Positions 52,450-61,601 of a stretch of 64,000 bases of DNA are shown here, piece after piece. Each line of letters begins with the position of its first letter. The first letter of the stretch is position 1. Origin of the DNA: GYS-P2D sp964414425. GTDB taxonomy: Bacteria > Bacteroidota > Bacteroidia > Chitinophagales > Saprospiraceae. Where the stretch lies: assembly GCA_964414425.1 (NCBI GenBank), contig CAYPWL010000003.1, positions 62,001 through 126,000 of the forward strand, read 5' to 3'. The position numbers and the translations under genes are program-made. The notes under the pieces were generated by a model, which saw only the letters and a list, made by a program, of their open reading frames with translations, was not told the origin of the DNA and did no database searches.

Positions 52450-55400
52450 TTAGAAGATGTATCTCAATCCAAACTGTCCAACCCATCTTGCACTATATGT
52501 GCCTGATTGAACAATTGAAAACGGATCTCCTGGATCTGTAAAGTTGTACTCAACTGGTGAATCCACAGAAACATCAGGTCTGTTAGATTGTATCAATGAG
52601 AATGTGTTTCCTCCTACAAAATACCTTCTTCCCCAATCCTTGTTTAGGAAATTAGTAAAGTTGAACATGTCCAAGGTAATCTGGAATTGGTGACCATTAA
52701 ATTTGAAATCTTGTGTGATCTTAAGATCTAAGATATGCTCGAATGGTGTTCTCGATTGATTAGCCTCTGCAAAGTCTCCACGACGTGAGCTCAGGTATGA
52801 ATCGTTTTCGATAAATGCATCAAGTGCCGCCCACTGCTGTGCAGCAGTTACATCGCCATTGTCTACAAGATTGATATCTGCAGCAGTCGCAGGAACGAAT
52901 ATCAAGTCACTCACACCTGAAGTCTGAGCAATGTCAGAAACCTCATTATTATACACATAAGAGAATGGAGTCCCAGACTTACCCGTATAGAACAATGATA
53001 CAGATGTAGATGCTGCATCCGAATAGTTAAATGTATGACTCAAGAAAGCAGTTATCCTTGATCCTGCAGCAAATGTTGATCTCGTTCTTGAAGGGTTGTT
53101 ATTTCCTTGTACAGACAAGATGTTCTGCCAGTTTGTGTTGTTGATAAATCCACGTCCATCAACTACTGCTTCTGCATCAGTGTATGAATAAGCTGCATTG
53201 AAGTAAGTCCCTGAACCAAATGTTTTTGACAACTGAGCAGTGAAGTTCCAGGTGAATCCTTCGCTTGTGTTACTCACTAAGGTAATATTCTGATAGGTAG
53301 GATCTAATACTTCGTCGAAATTGAAAACTGGACGATTGTCTGCGCCTCCCAATGTTCCGATAGGATCTGGAGCAACATTAATTTGTTGTACAAGCTGATT
53401 ATTGATCGTCTTCGTGTACGTGAATTCTCCAGTTGCATTCCAACCATTCGCAAGTTTTTTATCTAAAGCCAAACTTGCTCGTAAGATTTGTGGGTACTTA
53501 AAGTTCTCTGAGAAAAGATCTACATCACCGGTAGGACTGGCATCAGAAGTCAAATTAGCTAACCACTCCTCCTCAGTCGTGAAGATAGGAACACCAAAGT
53601 CTACATTGAATGCACTATTGAGTCCATTACGGATGAACTGTCCTCCTGGCCATACCCAAGGAACTCTACTTGTGAATATACCAACACCTCCTCTGAGTTG
53701 TGCCGTCTTATCTCCCTTGATATCGTAGTTGAATCCTACTCTTGGGCTCCACAATAATTGCGTCGAAGGTGCTTGACTCGCACGAGCACCTTGTAGGTCC
53801 CAACCTGCTGATTCAAGAATTGGAATAGTCTCATTGTTAAACTGTACATTATCCAATGGTGGATCATCAGTAAAGATTGGAATATCTAATCTCAGACCTA
53901 TTGTTAACTTGAAATCTGGATTGATCTGGATCTCATCTTGACCATAGAATGCTAATTGCATTGCATTGAATGATGGTCCTAAGTTAGTCGCAGCGTCTCC
54001 GATACGGATTGGAGAGCCATCGACTGACTGCTCATGTCCGAATAATAATAAGTCAGGATTCTCATCATTCAAGAATCTATTGACTCCATCAAAGAAGTAC
54101 GTATATTCTGGTGTTGAGAATATGGTAAATAAGTTTTCAATCGTGAAAAACTCATTGTGTGTTCCAAAGGTCCAATTGTGCTTACCCTTGAAGAGGTTAA
54201 AGTTGTTGGTGATTGTAAAAATATCTTGATTTACGATGTTGGAGTGGGAGAAGTTATCTGTTCCGATCGTAATTCTACCATTACCATCATTTAGCTCAAT
54301 CTGTGGGAATGGATCTCCCAAGATATCTCTATCATCTCGCACTGTGGTCCGTCCTAAGATCAAGTTGTTAGAGATGTTAGGTCCTAATATACTTTTGAGC
54401 TCGATTGCAGTTGAGTTAGTCGTAGATGGGAAAATATATCCCACATTGTTAAATACTACTCTCGACTCACTCGGTGCAGGATGTATCTCTGTTGTTCCTT
54501 TTACATAACTGTGACGAGCTGTTAATTTATGCTTAGCGTTAATGTTCCAATCGAGTTTTAATAGAAACTTCTCACCATCTATTGTTTCACTATTGTTCAA
54601 GAAGTCACCTGGCTCATAGCCGTAGTCATCTCTTAATTTTTGAGCAACCGCCTCAATATCAGCTAACGTAGCATCACCTATATAATCCTCAGGTACAAAT
54701 GGGCGAGGCTCCTCATCTCTCTGGATCTCCGCATTAGCAAAGAAAAAGAGCTTATTCTTAATAAGTGGTCCGCCTAAGCGGGCACCAAATGTCTGTGCCG
54801 TAAACGGTGCAAGCCTTGTTCGCTCTGCTCCTTCATTGTCTGTAGGAGTTAGTCCAGCAAGGTTCTGATTTCTAAAGAAGTAATATGCAGATCCTTCCAT
54901 TTCGTTAGTACCACTACGTGTTACTGCATTGATACCTCCACCTGCGAAACCTCCGAGGGTTACGTCATATGGAGCTAATACGATCTGTATCTGCTCAATT
55001 GCATCAGGGCTAATCGGTGATATGCCTGCTTGGCCACCATTAGTACCTGAGTTTGCAAGACCGAATACATCGTTGTTAACCGCACCGTCAATGAATATTG
55101 AGTTGAATCGGTTGTTAACACCTGAGAATGATATTCCTCCACCATTGACAGCGCCATTGTTGGCTACGTCGGCTTGAGGAGTAACCCTGAGGTAATCATT
55201 AAGTCCTCTATCAGCAGTAGGTAGAGAAGCGATCAACTCTTCAGAAACCTTAGTCTCTGAACCTGTACGGTTACCGTCAAAAAGCCCACCAGATGTCACA
55301 ACGACCTCATCAAGGGTTACTGATGACTCTCTCAACTCGAGATTAAATGTTTCAGTTTGACCTAAGCCAAGATAGACGTCATTGATTACAAGGTCCTCAT

Positions 55401-55662
55401 AGCCTAAAAACGACACAACGATCTCATACGGTCCTCCTACATTAACGTTGTTAAGTGTGAAGTAACCTTCAATATTTGTTGTGGTGCCATACTCAAATCC
55501 TGTTGGCGTGTGAGTAGCTATTACGGCAGCGCCGATAAGAGACTCACCATTAGAGATTACCTGACCATTGATCCTGGACGAAGTAGATCCCTGTGACCAT
55601 GCAACTGTCGACCCTAATACGAGGATCAGCGCACATAGCATAGATTTAAAAATAGTTCTCAT
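52450..55662 (-). CDS. TonB-dependent outer-membrane receptor
   Basis: A 1,070-residue receptor with a signal peptide (cleavage after AWSQ, ~residue 24). First comes a carboxypeptidase-regulatory-like domain (about 32-115: SSRINGQVISNGESLIGAAV, FTLNNVNVGGPYEIVVSFLGY). A TonB-type plug follows (about 135-255, SGVNNRFNSIFIDGAVNN, INAVTRSGTNEMEGSAYYF), then a ~22-strand barrel with periodic aromatic girdles, ending in the classic terminal Phe (FGLRYIF). It is closer to the OmpA-like/Oar adhesin-receptor type than to SusC. The ligand is unknown, and no SusD-like gene is adjacent. It has a long untranslated leader (see 55914). Confidence 0.94.
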   Translation of the reverse strand: MRTIFKSMLCALILVLGSTVAWSQGSTSSRINGQVISNGESLIGAAVIATHTPTGFEYGTTTNIEGYFTLNNVNVGGPYEIVVSFLGYEDLVINDVYLGLGQTETFNLELRESSVTLDEVVVTSGGLFDGNRTGSETKVSEELIASLPTADRGLNDYLRVTPQADVANNGAVNGGGISFSGVNNRFNSIFIDGAVNNDVFGLANSGTNGGQAGISPISPDAIEQIQIVLAPYDVTLGGFAGGGINAVTRSGTNEMEGSAYYFFRNQNLAGLTPTDNEGAERTRLAPFTAQTFGARLGGPLIKNKLFFFANAEIQRDEEPRPFVPEDYIGDATLADIEAVAQKLRDDYGYEPGDFLNNSETIDGEKFLLKLDWNINAKHKLTARHSYVKGTTEIHPAPSESRVVFNNVGYIFPSTTNSTAIELKSILGPNISNNLILGRTTVRDDRDILGDPFPQIELNDGNGRITIGTDNFSHSNIVNQDIFTITNNFNLFKGKHNWTFGTHNEFFTIENLFTIFSTPEYTYFFDGVNRFLNDENPDLLLFGHEQSVDGSPIRIGDAATNLGPSFNAMQLAFYGQDEIQINPDFKLTIGLRLDIPIFTDDPPLDNVQFNNETIPILESAGWDLQGARASQAPSTQLLWSPRVGFNYDIKGDKTAQLRGGVGIFTSRVPWVWPGGQFIRNGLNSAFNVDFGVPIFTTEEEWLANLTSDASPTGDVDLFSENFKYPQILRASLALDKKLANGWNATGEFTYTKTINNQLVQQINVAPDPIGTLGGADNRPVFNFDEVLDPTYQNITLVSNTSEGFTWNFTAQLSKTFGSGTYFNAAYSYTDAEAVVDGRGFINNTNWQNILSVQGNNNPSRTRSTFAAGSRITAFLSHTFNYSDAASTSVSLFYTGKSGTPFSYVYNNEVSDIAQTSGVSDLIFVPATAADINLVDNGDVTAAQQWAALDAFIENDSYLSSRRGDFAEANQSRTPFEHILDLKITQDFKFNGHQFQITLDMFNFTNFLNKDWGRRYFVGGNTFSLIQSNRPDVSVDSPVEYNFTDPGDPFSIVQSGTYSARWVGQFGLRYIF

Positions 55663-56007
55663 ACCTAATGTTTAATAAGTTGAATAAGATGATTTTGTTA
55701 GTAAGAATAGGGCGCAGTACATAAACACTATTAAGGATCTCATAGCGCTATCGGCACACCATAGGGTAGTGCGAGCAATCTTAATCTTGATGTTATGAAG
55801 ATGAAATGAGGAGCTTGTAATAGGCTCAGACAAATTGAAAATTGTCTTTCTAAGATTCATATAGGTTTTAACTGTGTCCGTAGTACAATAGATAATTAAG
55901 TCTTCAGACGACGCAAAGATGGGAATCTTTACTATATATGAGGAATAAACTTATATAAGTTACTCACATATGTTGATTACTCTATAGAAGCTATTTGGTC
56001 TAATTTA
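55663..56007. other. 345-bp gap upstream of the TonB receptor gene
   Basis: No convincing gene. It holds the probable receptor promoter (minus-strand CATCTTTG at 55914-55921), a small 62-codon open frame (55672-55860, minus) rejected as unconvincing, and an AT-rich stretch with ATATA words near 55932-55970. The leader of the receptor transcript would be about 240 nt. Confidence 0.5.
55914..55921 (-). promoter_or_regulatory. Candidate -7 promoter element of the TonB receptor gene
   Basis: The minus strand reads CATCTTTGCG, like the ATCTTTGC seen before the cupredoxin gene and close to the Bacteroidota -7 consensus. It lies ~250 bp before the start codon, so the 5' leader would be long. Confidence 0.35.
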
Positions 56008-57069
56008 TTAAGGAACATTTTCTTGATAATGATTCCAATCTCGAGTAATCTCATTAACTACAGCGCTGCCGACTAGATAAGCAGACTCTAATGAAGGAAT
56101 ATAGCCTGAGTAACCCTTTCCCGAGAGCTTCTCACCAGACAAGCTTTCATAAGCACTGATACCAGGCCACTGCATCGTGAAGTTGGATCCTGTGCGCAAT
56201 ACCATCAGTCGATCCAGATCTACAAGTCCATTGGCCTCAAGGCGCTCAAGCGCATGCCAAGTCCCAATCTCTTCCATCGCAGAGGTGACAAAGTTGCCAT
56301 CCCCCTCAGTCCAGTACTCAACCCAATCATTAGCCCAATCATTAAATAACTCGCCGTGCCAATAGGTGCTGGCAGCAAGTTGAGTTCCGATCATTACTTT
56401 CGGAGGCATGTTTTGGGCGGGATACCCTTCGTAGTTGATTCTCATTCCTGCTGTTCCTTCGGTATCAGGAAGATTTATATCCTTAGTGAGTTCATAGGCC
56501 CATTCCACTAAGGACTCCTTAAGTTGTAATGCCACAACCTCTCGCTCATTGGGCATTGGTAATTCATATGGTTTGGTCTTGCGAAGGGGGATATAACCCG
56601 TCTCCCAATCTGAGGGAATCTCGCGGGCATCAATCTCATGACTGAGGTCTCCGTCAACGATCCAGTCAGCCCATACTGCGCTGCCCGTAGAGGCATCCTC
56701 TGGATCTACACCACTGATCCCTGCAACCAACCAATAAGCATCTGTCAAATCAAATCGTGGATCTAACCCAAGAGCCTGGATGGACACACCAGCTTTTATA
56801 TTGCCTATACCCGTCACCACTCCTAAGACTCCTTTGTCCGCATTGTATCTGAGGTTCCGATATCCTTGAGGGAAGGGGAGCGTCTGATCTAACGGGAGAT
56901 TTTCTACCCAATACTGAAATTCGCCAGGCACATCACCTGTGTCACCATCTCGTTCAAACATGCTCACAACTACGACTTTGATTGGGATCTTTTCATCTTC
57001 AGCGCTCTTCTGAGGATTAGCACATGCTGTTAAACAGACAAGTAGGAACAGTAAATATTTAATTCTCAT
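56008..57069 (-). CDS. Purine nucleoside permease (NUP) family lipoprotein
   Basis: A 353-residue exported protein with the lipobox LTAC (Cys16 or so), from ATG 57069; a GTG two codons earlier is the alternative. The body matches the purine nucleoside permease/NUP family: IKVVVVSMFERDGDTGDVPGEFQYW, VLGVVTGIGNIKAGVSIQALG, DAYWLVAGISGVDPEDASTGSAVWADWIVDGDLSHEIDAREI. Despite the name, the fold is a nucleoside-phosphorylase-like enzyme, so periplasmic nucleoside binding or cleavage is likely. Its start lies inside the 3' end of the adenosine deaminase gene (11-bp overlap), so the two are translationally coupled. Confidence 0.85.
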   Translation of the reverse strand: MRIKYLLFLLVCLTACANPQKSAEDEKIPIKVVVVSMFERDGDTGDVPGEFQYWVENLPLDQTLPFPQGYRNLRYNADKGVLGVVTGIGNIKAGVSIQALGLDPRFDLTDAYWLVAGISGVDPEDASTGSAVWADWIVDGDLSHEIDAREIPSDWETGYIPLRKTKPYELPMPNEREVVALQLKESLVEWAYELTKDINLPDTEGTAGMRINYEGYPAQNMPPKVMIGTQLAASTYWHGELFNDWANDWVEYWTEGDGNFVTSAMEEIGTWHALERLEANGLVDLDRLMVLRTGSNFTMQWPGISAYESLSGEKLSGKGYSGYIPSLESAYLVGSAVVNEITRDWNHYQENVP

Positions 57070-58594
57070 GAGCACTTAGTTTTTGAATTGATTCATTAAT
57101 AAATAGCTGCCAGCGTCGCTCCCAGTTTTTCAAAGCCATATCCTTTTCTGCTGAGGTCAAAGCGGCATGTTCGATGCCGTTTTTACTGAGTTGCTTAAGA
57201 TCCTTGAGGTCAAGTTGCCATGCCATATAGACATGCCAATAGTCATACGTCAGTCCTTCGTAATCAAAGATCAAAGGATCATCAGAGCTGATTGAGATAT
57301 CTATTCCTTCGGAGATATACGTATAGGCAGGATGTAGCCTCAAGTCCCTGATATATCCGAGTATCTGATTGCTAAGAGGATTAACCTCGATGCATATATT
57401 CTTCTTGTTAACGATATCCATCAGTTGAGGATATCTGAATAGGTTAAACCCATGACCTATGCGTTTGCTGTCCAACATTACTGCATCATATAGATTTTGA
57501 TTGTCAACCCAGTTGCTCTCACCATCATGGAGGTATAAATCCAGTGGGAACTTCGCTTTTTTATTTAGCTCCTGTAGTTCTAAGAAGCTCTCCAAGTGAT
57601 AAAGTGTGGTATGGCCGGCATCCTCTTCTGCTACTAAGTCGTATCCCACGAGTAGATCAGGGTATTTCTGTCTCAACTCGAGTATGGTTTTCATATCGGA
57701 GGAGATCAGTTCGTTGGACCTAAACCTGAGGTTAGCATGTATGATCTTAGCGGTAAAGTCAGGATAGCTTTCTCTCACTCGCGCAAGACCGTTGTGAACT
57801 TCGTTCACGAACTCATCTATGTCTCTGGGATGATCATCGCCTCCAGTTGAGTACAATAGGTTTTTAAAAGGCATCCGCAGCTCTACATGCTGGACACCAT
57901 CTGCTGCTAATAGTGATAGGCCATGTACCAGGTAATCTTCAAATACACCTTCATAATTGACAAAACCGTCTAAGCGCTTAAAGACACTCTCAAACCGCCC
58001 CCATATGTCTACCGAATCACGATCCATGGACTGATCAAAAAGGAAGTACTGCTTAAATCTTGTGCGATTGTCATCATCTGCTAATAGCTCTGCAGCAGAG
58101 ATGTAGCCAGGCGGAAGCGCATCATTACTGTAGGCATGCAGCATTCCCTTATCATTTGGCTTGTCTTCTGACCAATAGACATACATCTCAGGAGTAGCAA
58201 TCGCTCGATCTACGATCCAGTTGAGATTACCCATGGCCGCAGTATGGATGTGCAATGCTCCCCCTTTAGGCATGGACGTAATAAGCTCGAATAGCGCTGT
58301 GGACTCAACATGTTCTTTTGAAATATAAAAATTACGTGCAGGGGGGAAGAAGTGGCTCTCTTTATAGTGATGTATAGCATCCTGTTGCAATTTGGACATC
58401 AGCTTATTGAGGTTATCTTCCTGAGCACTTAGCGTTAGTTCATGCGAGAAGGATTGTGCTTCGTGCTGACTGATCATTTTGTCTCTCTTGGACAGATAGT
58501 CACTCTTACCCTTGTAGCTCGAGCATGAAATGCTTATAAGACTGATGCTAACCCAATATATGAGGTGCTTGGTATGAATCATGTTGGCTATCAA
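57059..58594 (-). CDS. Exported adenosine deaminase (ADGF/ADA2-like lipoprotein)
   Basis: A 511-residue metallo-deaminase with an N-terminal signal and lipobox-like SISC (Cys ~24). Zinc and catalytic residues are recognisable: HIHTAAMGN (metal His pair), GVQHVELRMPFKN, HDGESN (catalytic Glu after the metal His), RIGHGFNLF and ISSDDPLIFDYEG (metal Asp). EVNPLSNQILG is the usual purine-site strand. The N-terminal ~100 residues form the extra helical segment of the ADGF/ADA2 group. It converts adenosine to inosine outside the cytoplasm. It overlaps the NUP-family gene, and a divergent purine permease lies 147 bp upstream. Confidence 0.9.
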   Translation of the reverse strand: MIANMIHTKHLIYWVSISLISISCSSYKGKSDYLSKRDKMISQHEAQSFSHELTLSAQEDNLNKLMSKLQQDAIHHYKESHFFPPARNFYISKEHVESTALFELITSMPKGGALHIHTAAMGNLNWIVDRAIATPEMYVYWSEDKPNDKGMLHAYSNDALPPGYISAAELLADDDNRTRFKQYFLFDQSMDRDSVDIWGRFESVFKRLDGFVNYEGVFEDYLVHGLSLLAADGVQHVELRMPFKNLLYSTGGDDHPRDIDEFVNEVHNGLARVRESYPDFTAKIIHANLRFRSNELISSDMKTILELRQKYPDLLVGYDLVAEEDAGHTTLYHLESFLELQELNKKAKFPLDLYLHDGESNWVDNQNLYDAVMLDSKRIGHGFNLFRYPQLMDIVNKKNICIEVNPLSNQILGYIRDLRLHPAYTYISEGIDISISSDDPLIFDYEGLTYDYWHVYMAWQLDLKDLKQLSKNGIEHAALTSAEKDMALKNWERRWQLFINESIQKLSAHEN

Positions 58595-58740
58595 AAGAGT
58601 ATTTACTATAGATCGGTAAAAGTCTATTTTTTATAGGATACTCCGAGCATTTAAGTGGTCAATCTCAAATCATATCAATTATTCGGCCTCAGGACGATCA
58701 TATTATGATGATAACAGGGGCTTTTTCCTATGTTAGCGGC

Positions 58741-60123
58741 ATGGAGCGTTTTTTTCAGATATCTCAATCTGGTAGTACGATTTCAAAGGAACTTACCGCA
58801 GGGCTGACGACATTTTTGACGATGTCTTACATCATCTTTCTTAATCCTTCCATTCTATCTCAGACTGGGATGAGTTACTCATCGGTTTTTGTGGCGACTT
58901 GTGTAGCTGCTGCCATCGGTACATTGATGATGGGTCTGGTAGCTCGACTGCCTTTTGCTCAAGCACCTGGCATGGGCCTGATTGCATTTTTCACATTTAC
59001 TGTAGTTTTTGGCCTCGGTTATACCTGGCAAGAGGGGCTTGCGATCGTATTTTTATCGGGGGTATTGTTTTTGATTTTAACCATCACAGGCATTCGAGGA
59101 TACATCATCAAAGCGATCCCTGCATTTCTTAAGTTTTCCATTGCTCCCGGTATTGGATTGTTCATTGCTTTGATAGGACTCAATAATGCGCAGATTATCG
59201 ATATCAACCAAGGTCCAATTATCAATGTGATCAATGATATGGAGACCTTTGATAAGGCCGCCCTGATCGGTGCTGTCAATGATGCGGGGCCACAAGTCCT
59301 TCAGCTCGGCTCTTTAGCTAATCCCTCTGTGCTGTTAGCGCTAATTGGATTTCTCATATTGGCCGCACTGATGGTCCGTCGTGTGCCAGCGGCGATGATA
59401 TGGTCAGTTGTGATCACTACGATTATCGGTATTCCGCTTGGAGTTACCCAGATACCCAATGCTTATGATATTGGAGAGATCACCTTATCGGATACATTGT
59501 TTCAATTAGATATCAGTTCGTTGTTTTCATCAGAGCATTCGATTGTCTCTGTCATTGTGGTCATCATCAGTTTCACTATGGTGGACCTGCTCGATACGCT
59601 GGGCACACTCATCGGAACAGCTAACAAAGGAGGTCTACTGGATGATGAGGGTAATCTGCCGCAGATGGATCGTGCGCTTCTGGCAGATGCTACAGCCACT
59701 ACTTGTGGAGCGCTCTTGGGTACCTCTTCTGTTACCACTTATATAGAGAGTGGGGCAGGTGTAGTGGCAGGCGGTCGAACAGGATTGACGGCTGTTGCCG
59801 CTGGTGTATTGTTCTTAATGGCGATATTTTTAGCGCCGATTGCAGGAGTCGTACCAGTAGCTGCCACATCACCGATTTTGGTCATGGTAGGGATCCTGAT
59901 GATGGATGGATTAAAGAAGATAGATCTACAGAATATGGAGATAGCCATACCAGCTATTGCTATGATTGTCATGATGCCATTTACTTATAGCATAGCGAAT
60001 GGGATCGCAATCGGATTGATCCTCCATGTCTTTATATCTATAGTAATGGGCCGATGGAAGAACGTAAATCCAGTCCTGATCCTACTCGTCCTATTATTCT
60101 CGCTGCAGTATGTGTTGATATAG
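58741..60123 (+). CDS. NCS2-family purine permease (AzgA/GhxP-like)
   Basis: A 460-residue inner-membrane proton symporter for purine bases. ATG 58741 is preferred (the frame opens at 58705). The N-terminal KELTAGLTTFLTMSYIIFLNPSIL, FAQAPGMGLIAFFTF (the helix-3 motif), FTMVDLLDTLGTLIG and ATATTCGALLGTSSVTTYIESGAGV are the signature helices of the AzgA subgroup (adenine/guanine/hypoxanthine). It is divergent from the adenosine deaminase-NUP operon, so all three genes plausibly take up the purine bases produced outside the inner membrane. Confidence 0.93.
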   Translation: MERFFQISQSGSTISKELTAGLTTFLTMSYIIFLNPSILSQTGMSYSSVFVATCVAAAIGTLMMGLVARLPFAQAPGMGLIAFFTFTVVFGLGYTWQEGLAIVFLSGVLFLILTITGIRGYIIKAIPAFLKFSIAPGIGLFIALIGLNNAQIIDINQGPIINVINDMETFDKAALIGAVNDAGPQVLQLGSLANPSVLLALIGFLILAALMVRRVPAAMIWSVVITTIIGIPLGVTQIPNAYDIGEITLSDTLFQLDISSLFSSEHSIVSVIVVIISFTMVDLLDTLGTLIGTANKGGLLDDEGNLPQMDRALLADATATTCGALLGTSSVTTYIESGAGVVAGGRTGLTAVAAGVLFLMAIFLAPIAGVVPVAATSPILVMVGILMMDGLKKIDLQNMEIAIPAIAMIVMMPFTYSIANGIAIGLILHVFISIVMGRWKNVNPVLILLVLLFSLQYVLI

Positions 60124-60143
60124 TGAGGCTAATCTTGTTGAAC

Positions 60144-60752
60144 TTAGGCGCTATGCTGTGCGAGACGTTGTTCGATGTCTTCCATCGAAGTGTGGCCAAA
60201 CCACTGCTCAACAATCTTATAATCCTTATCGAATAGAACAAACGAAGGAGATCCCCTGAATTGGTTAATCGTAAAGGTCAGGTACAAATCTGATTGTTTC
60301 TTGAGTTGAGCGACGATTCTAAGTGCTGCAGCTGACTTCTCCACTTCCGATAAATCGTGATATGATTCATGTTGTTGTAAGATAGCATTCGCTGTTTCTT
60401 GTAGCTGATCGGGTTTCATTTTAGCATCCATCAGGATCGGGAAGGTAATTTTATAAGGTAACTTTTCATGACCATGCTGCTTCATGAATGATAAAGAGTG
60501 ATCTACGAGATGGCCCTCATTGAGTAATAGTCGAGTATTTTCTATGTTGTTATAGTTGTAGTATTGAAATGCTGTTGACAATCCTACGATACCGATATCA
60601 TATGAATTGGATTCATAGAGATTCTGAATCAAGGGTAGGGCACTTGCTATACAACCTGGGCAATTGACCTGAAAAACAATCATTAGATTAAGATCCTTAG
60701 GGATGAATTCTCCCTGGACATTCTCTGAAATAGATAAATGAAGTGTAGGCAT
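60144..60752 (-). CDS. Thioredoxin-like protein with CPGC motif
   Basis: A 202-residue protein of thioredoxin/redoxin fold, from the strand LMIVFQVNCPGCIASALPLI. The redox pair is Cys31-Pro-Gly-Cys34. The C-terminal cis-proline region is QFRGSPSFVLFDKDYKIVEQWFG, where SPS is the cis-Pro. A ~90-residue insertion between them (YNYNNIENTRLLL and the helix rich in Lys/Asp) is larger than in thioredoxin, as in thiol-disulfide isomerases of the TlpA/AhpC type. No signal peptide is seen. It converges with the purine permease gene 20 bp on. The partner is unknown. Confidence 0.8.
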   Translation of the reverse strand: MPTLHLSISENVQGEFIPKDLNLMIVFQVNCPGCIASALPLIQNLYESNSYDIGIVGLSTAFQYYNYNNIENTRLLLNEGHLVDHSLSFMKQHGHEKLPYKITFPILMDAKMKPDQLQETANAILQQHESYHDLSEVEKSAAALRIVAQLKKQSDLYLTFTINQFRGSPSFVLFDKDYKIVEQWFGHTSMEDIEQRLAQHSA

Positions 60753-60883
60753 GATATGACTAAACAGCCAGAGTCCTGAAAGTTCAAAGGTTGATTGTTC
60801 TAATTTGTAGTTGTAGGAATACCTAGCACGCCTTCATTCATGATGAAATACAAGCCTTCATAAAAAAATAAGAACTCATTCTA

Positions 60884-60914
60884 TTTACATAAGTAGCACC
60901 TTTTAATAATTTTG
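60884..60914 (+). promoter_or_regulatory. Probable promoter of the TerB-like gene
   Basis: The -7 box TAATTTTG (60907-60914) matches TAnnTTTG; a TTTA at 60884-60887 sits about 19 bp upstream, where -33 is expected. The start codon is 22 bp downstream. Confidence 0.45.
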
Positions 60915-60936
60915 CACCTTCAAAATAGTTATCAGC

Positions 60937-61431
60937 ATGTCTACTCTTTTTAGTTCATTATCTCAAGCTCAATCTGACCAATTAAAGGCAGCACCTTCGC
61001 TCATTACTATATTAGTAGCGGGAGCAGATGGTGATATAGATCATCAGGAACTTAATTGGGCTGAGAAGCTGACTAAGATCAGATCTTACTCGGATACATC
61101 AGAGAGCCTTAATGGTTTTTATGCGGAAGTAGACGTTTCGTTTACTGAGGACTTCGAGAAGGCTATAAAAGAATTACCTGAAGACTTAGCCCAGAGAGAG
61201 ACCATTATATCTAACAAACTTGCTGAGCTGAATCCAATCTTAGCCAATTTGGATAATGCTACAGCCTATGCACTGTACACGAGCTTTGTCTCATTCGCAG
61301 AGCACATCGCTAAGGCCTCGGGCGGATTTCTAAGATTCGGTTCTATCAGTGCCGAAGAGAAGAAATGGATCGCTATGCCGATGTTGACTCCGATCATATT
61401 AGAAGAGCCTCCTGTAGAAGAGGAAGCATAA
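60937..61431 (+). CDS. TerB-like (tellurite resistance TerB/DjlA fold) cytosolic protein
   Basis: A 164-residue, mainly helical acidic protein without a signal peptide. The central motif ADGDIDHQELNWAEKLTKIRSY has the D-x-D-G-x-I-x-x-x-E pattern of the TerB/DjlA-like fold, and SAEEKKWIAM forms the second helical pair. The C-terminus is proline-rich and acidic (EEPPVEEEA). Despite the name, the TerB family is broad and no ter cluster is nearby, so the function is unknown. Confidence 0.65.
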   Translation: MSTLFSSLSQAQSDQLKAAPSLITILVAGADGDIDHQELNWAEKLTKIRSYSDTSESLNGFYAEVDVSFTEDFEKAIKELPEDLAQRETIISNKLAELNPILANLDNATAYALYTSFVSFAEHIAKASGGFLRFGSISAEEKKWIAMPMLTPIILEEPPVEEEA

Positions 61432-61601
61432 TCCTTTTGCTCTATTCGGACAGAGCGATGAACTGACATTTTATTAAGACGATAACATTTCTTAGCATTG
61501 ATTTAAGAATGTATTGTCATTGTATACACCTTTCGTCTCCTTAACATTCCATCTGATAACAATTTGGATCATATCGTGTTCCTTTTTAAAATCATTCACA
61601 C

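Noticed and set aside
55672..55860. 62-codon open frame in the TonB receptor leader
   Set aside because: No signal peptide, domain or conserved composition; it fills a non-coding AT-rich gap and looks like chance.
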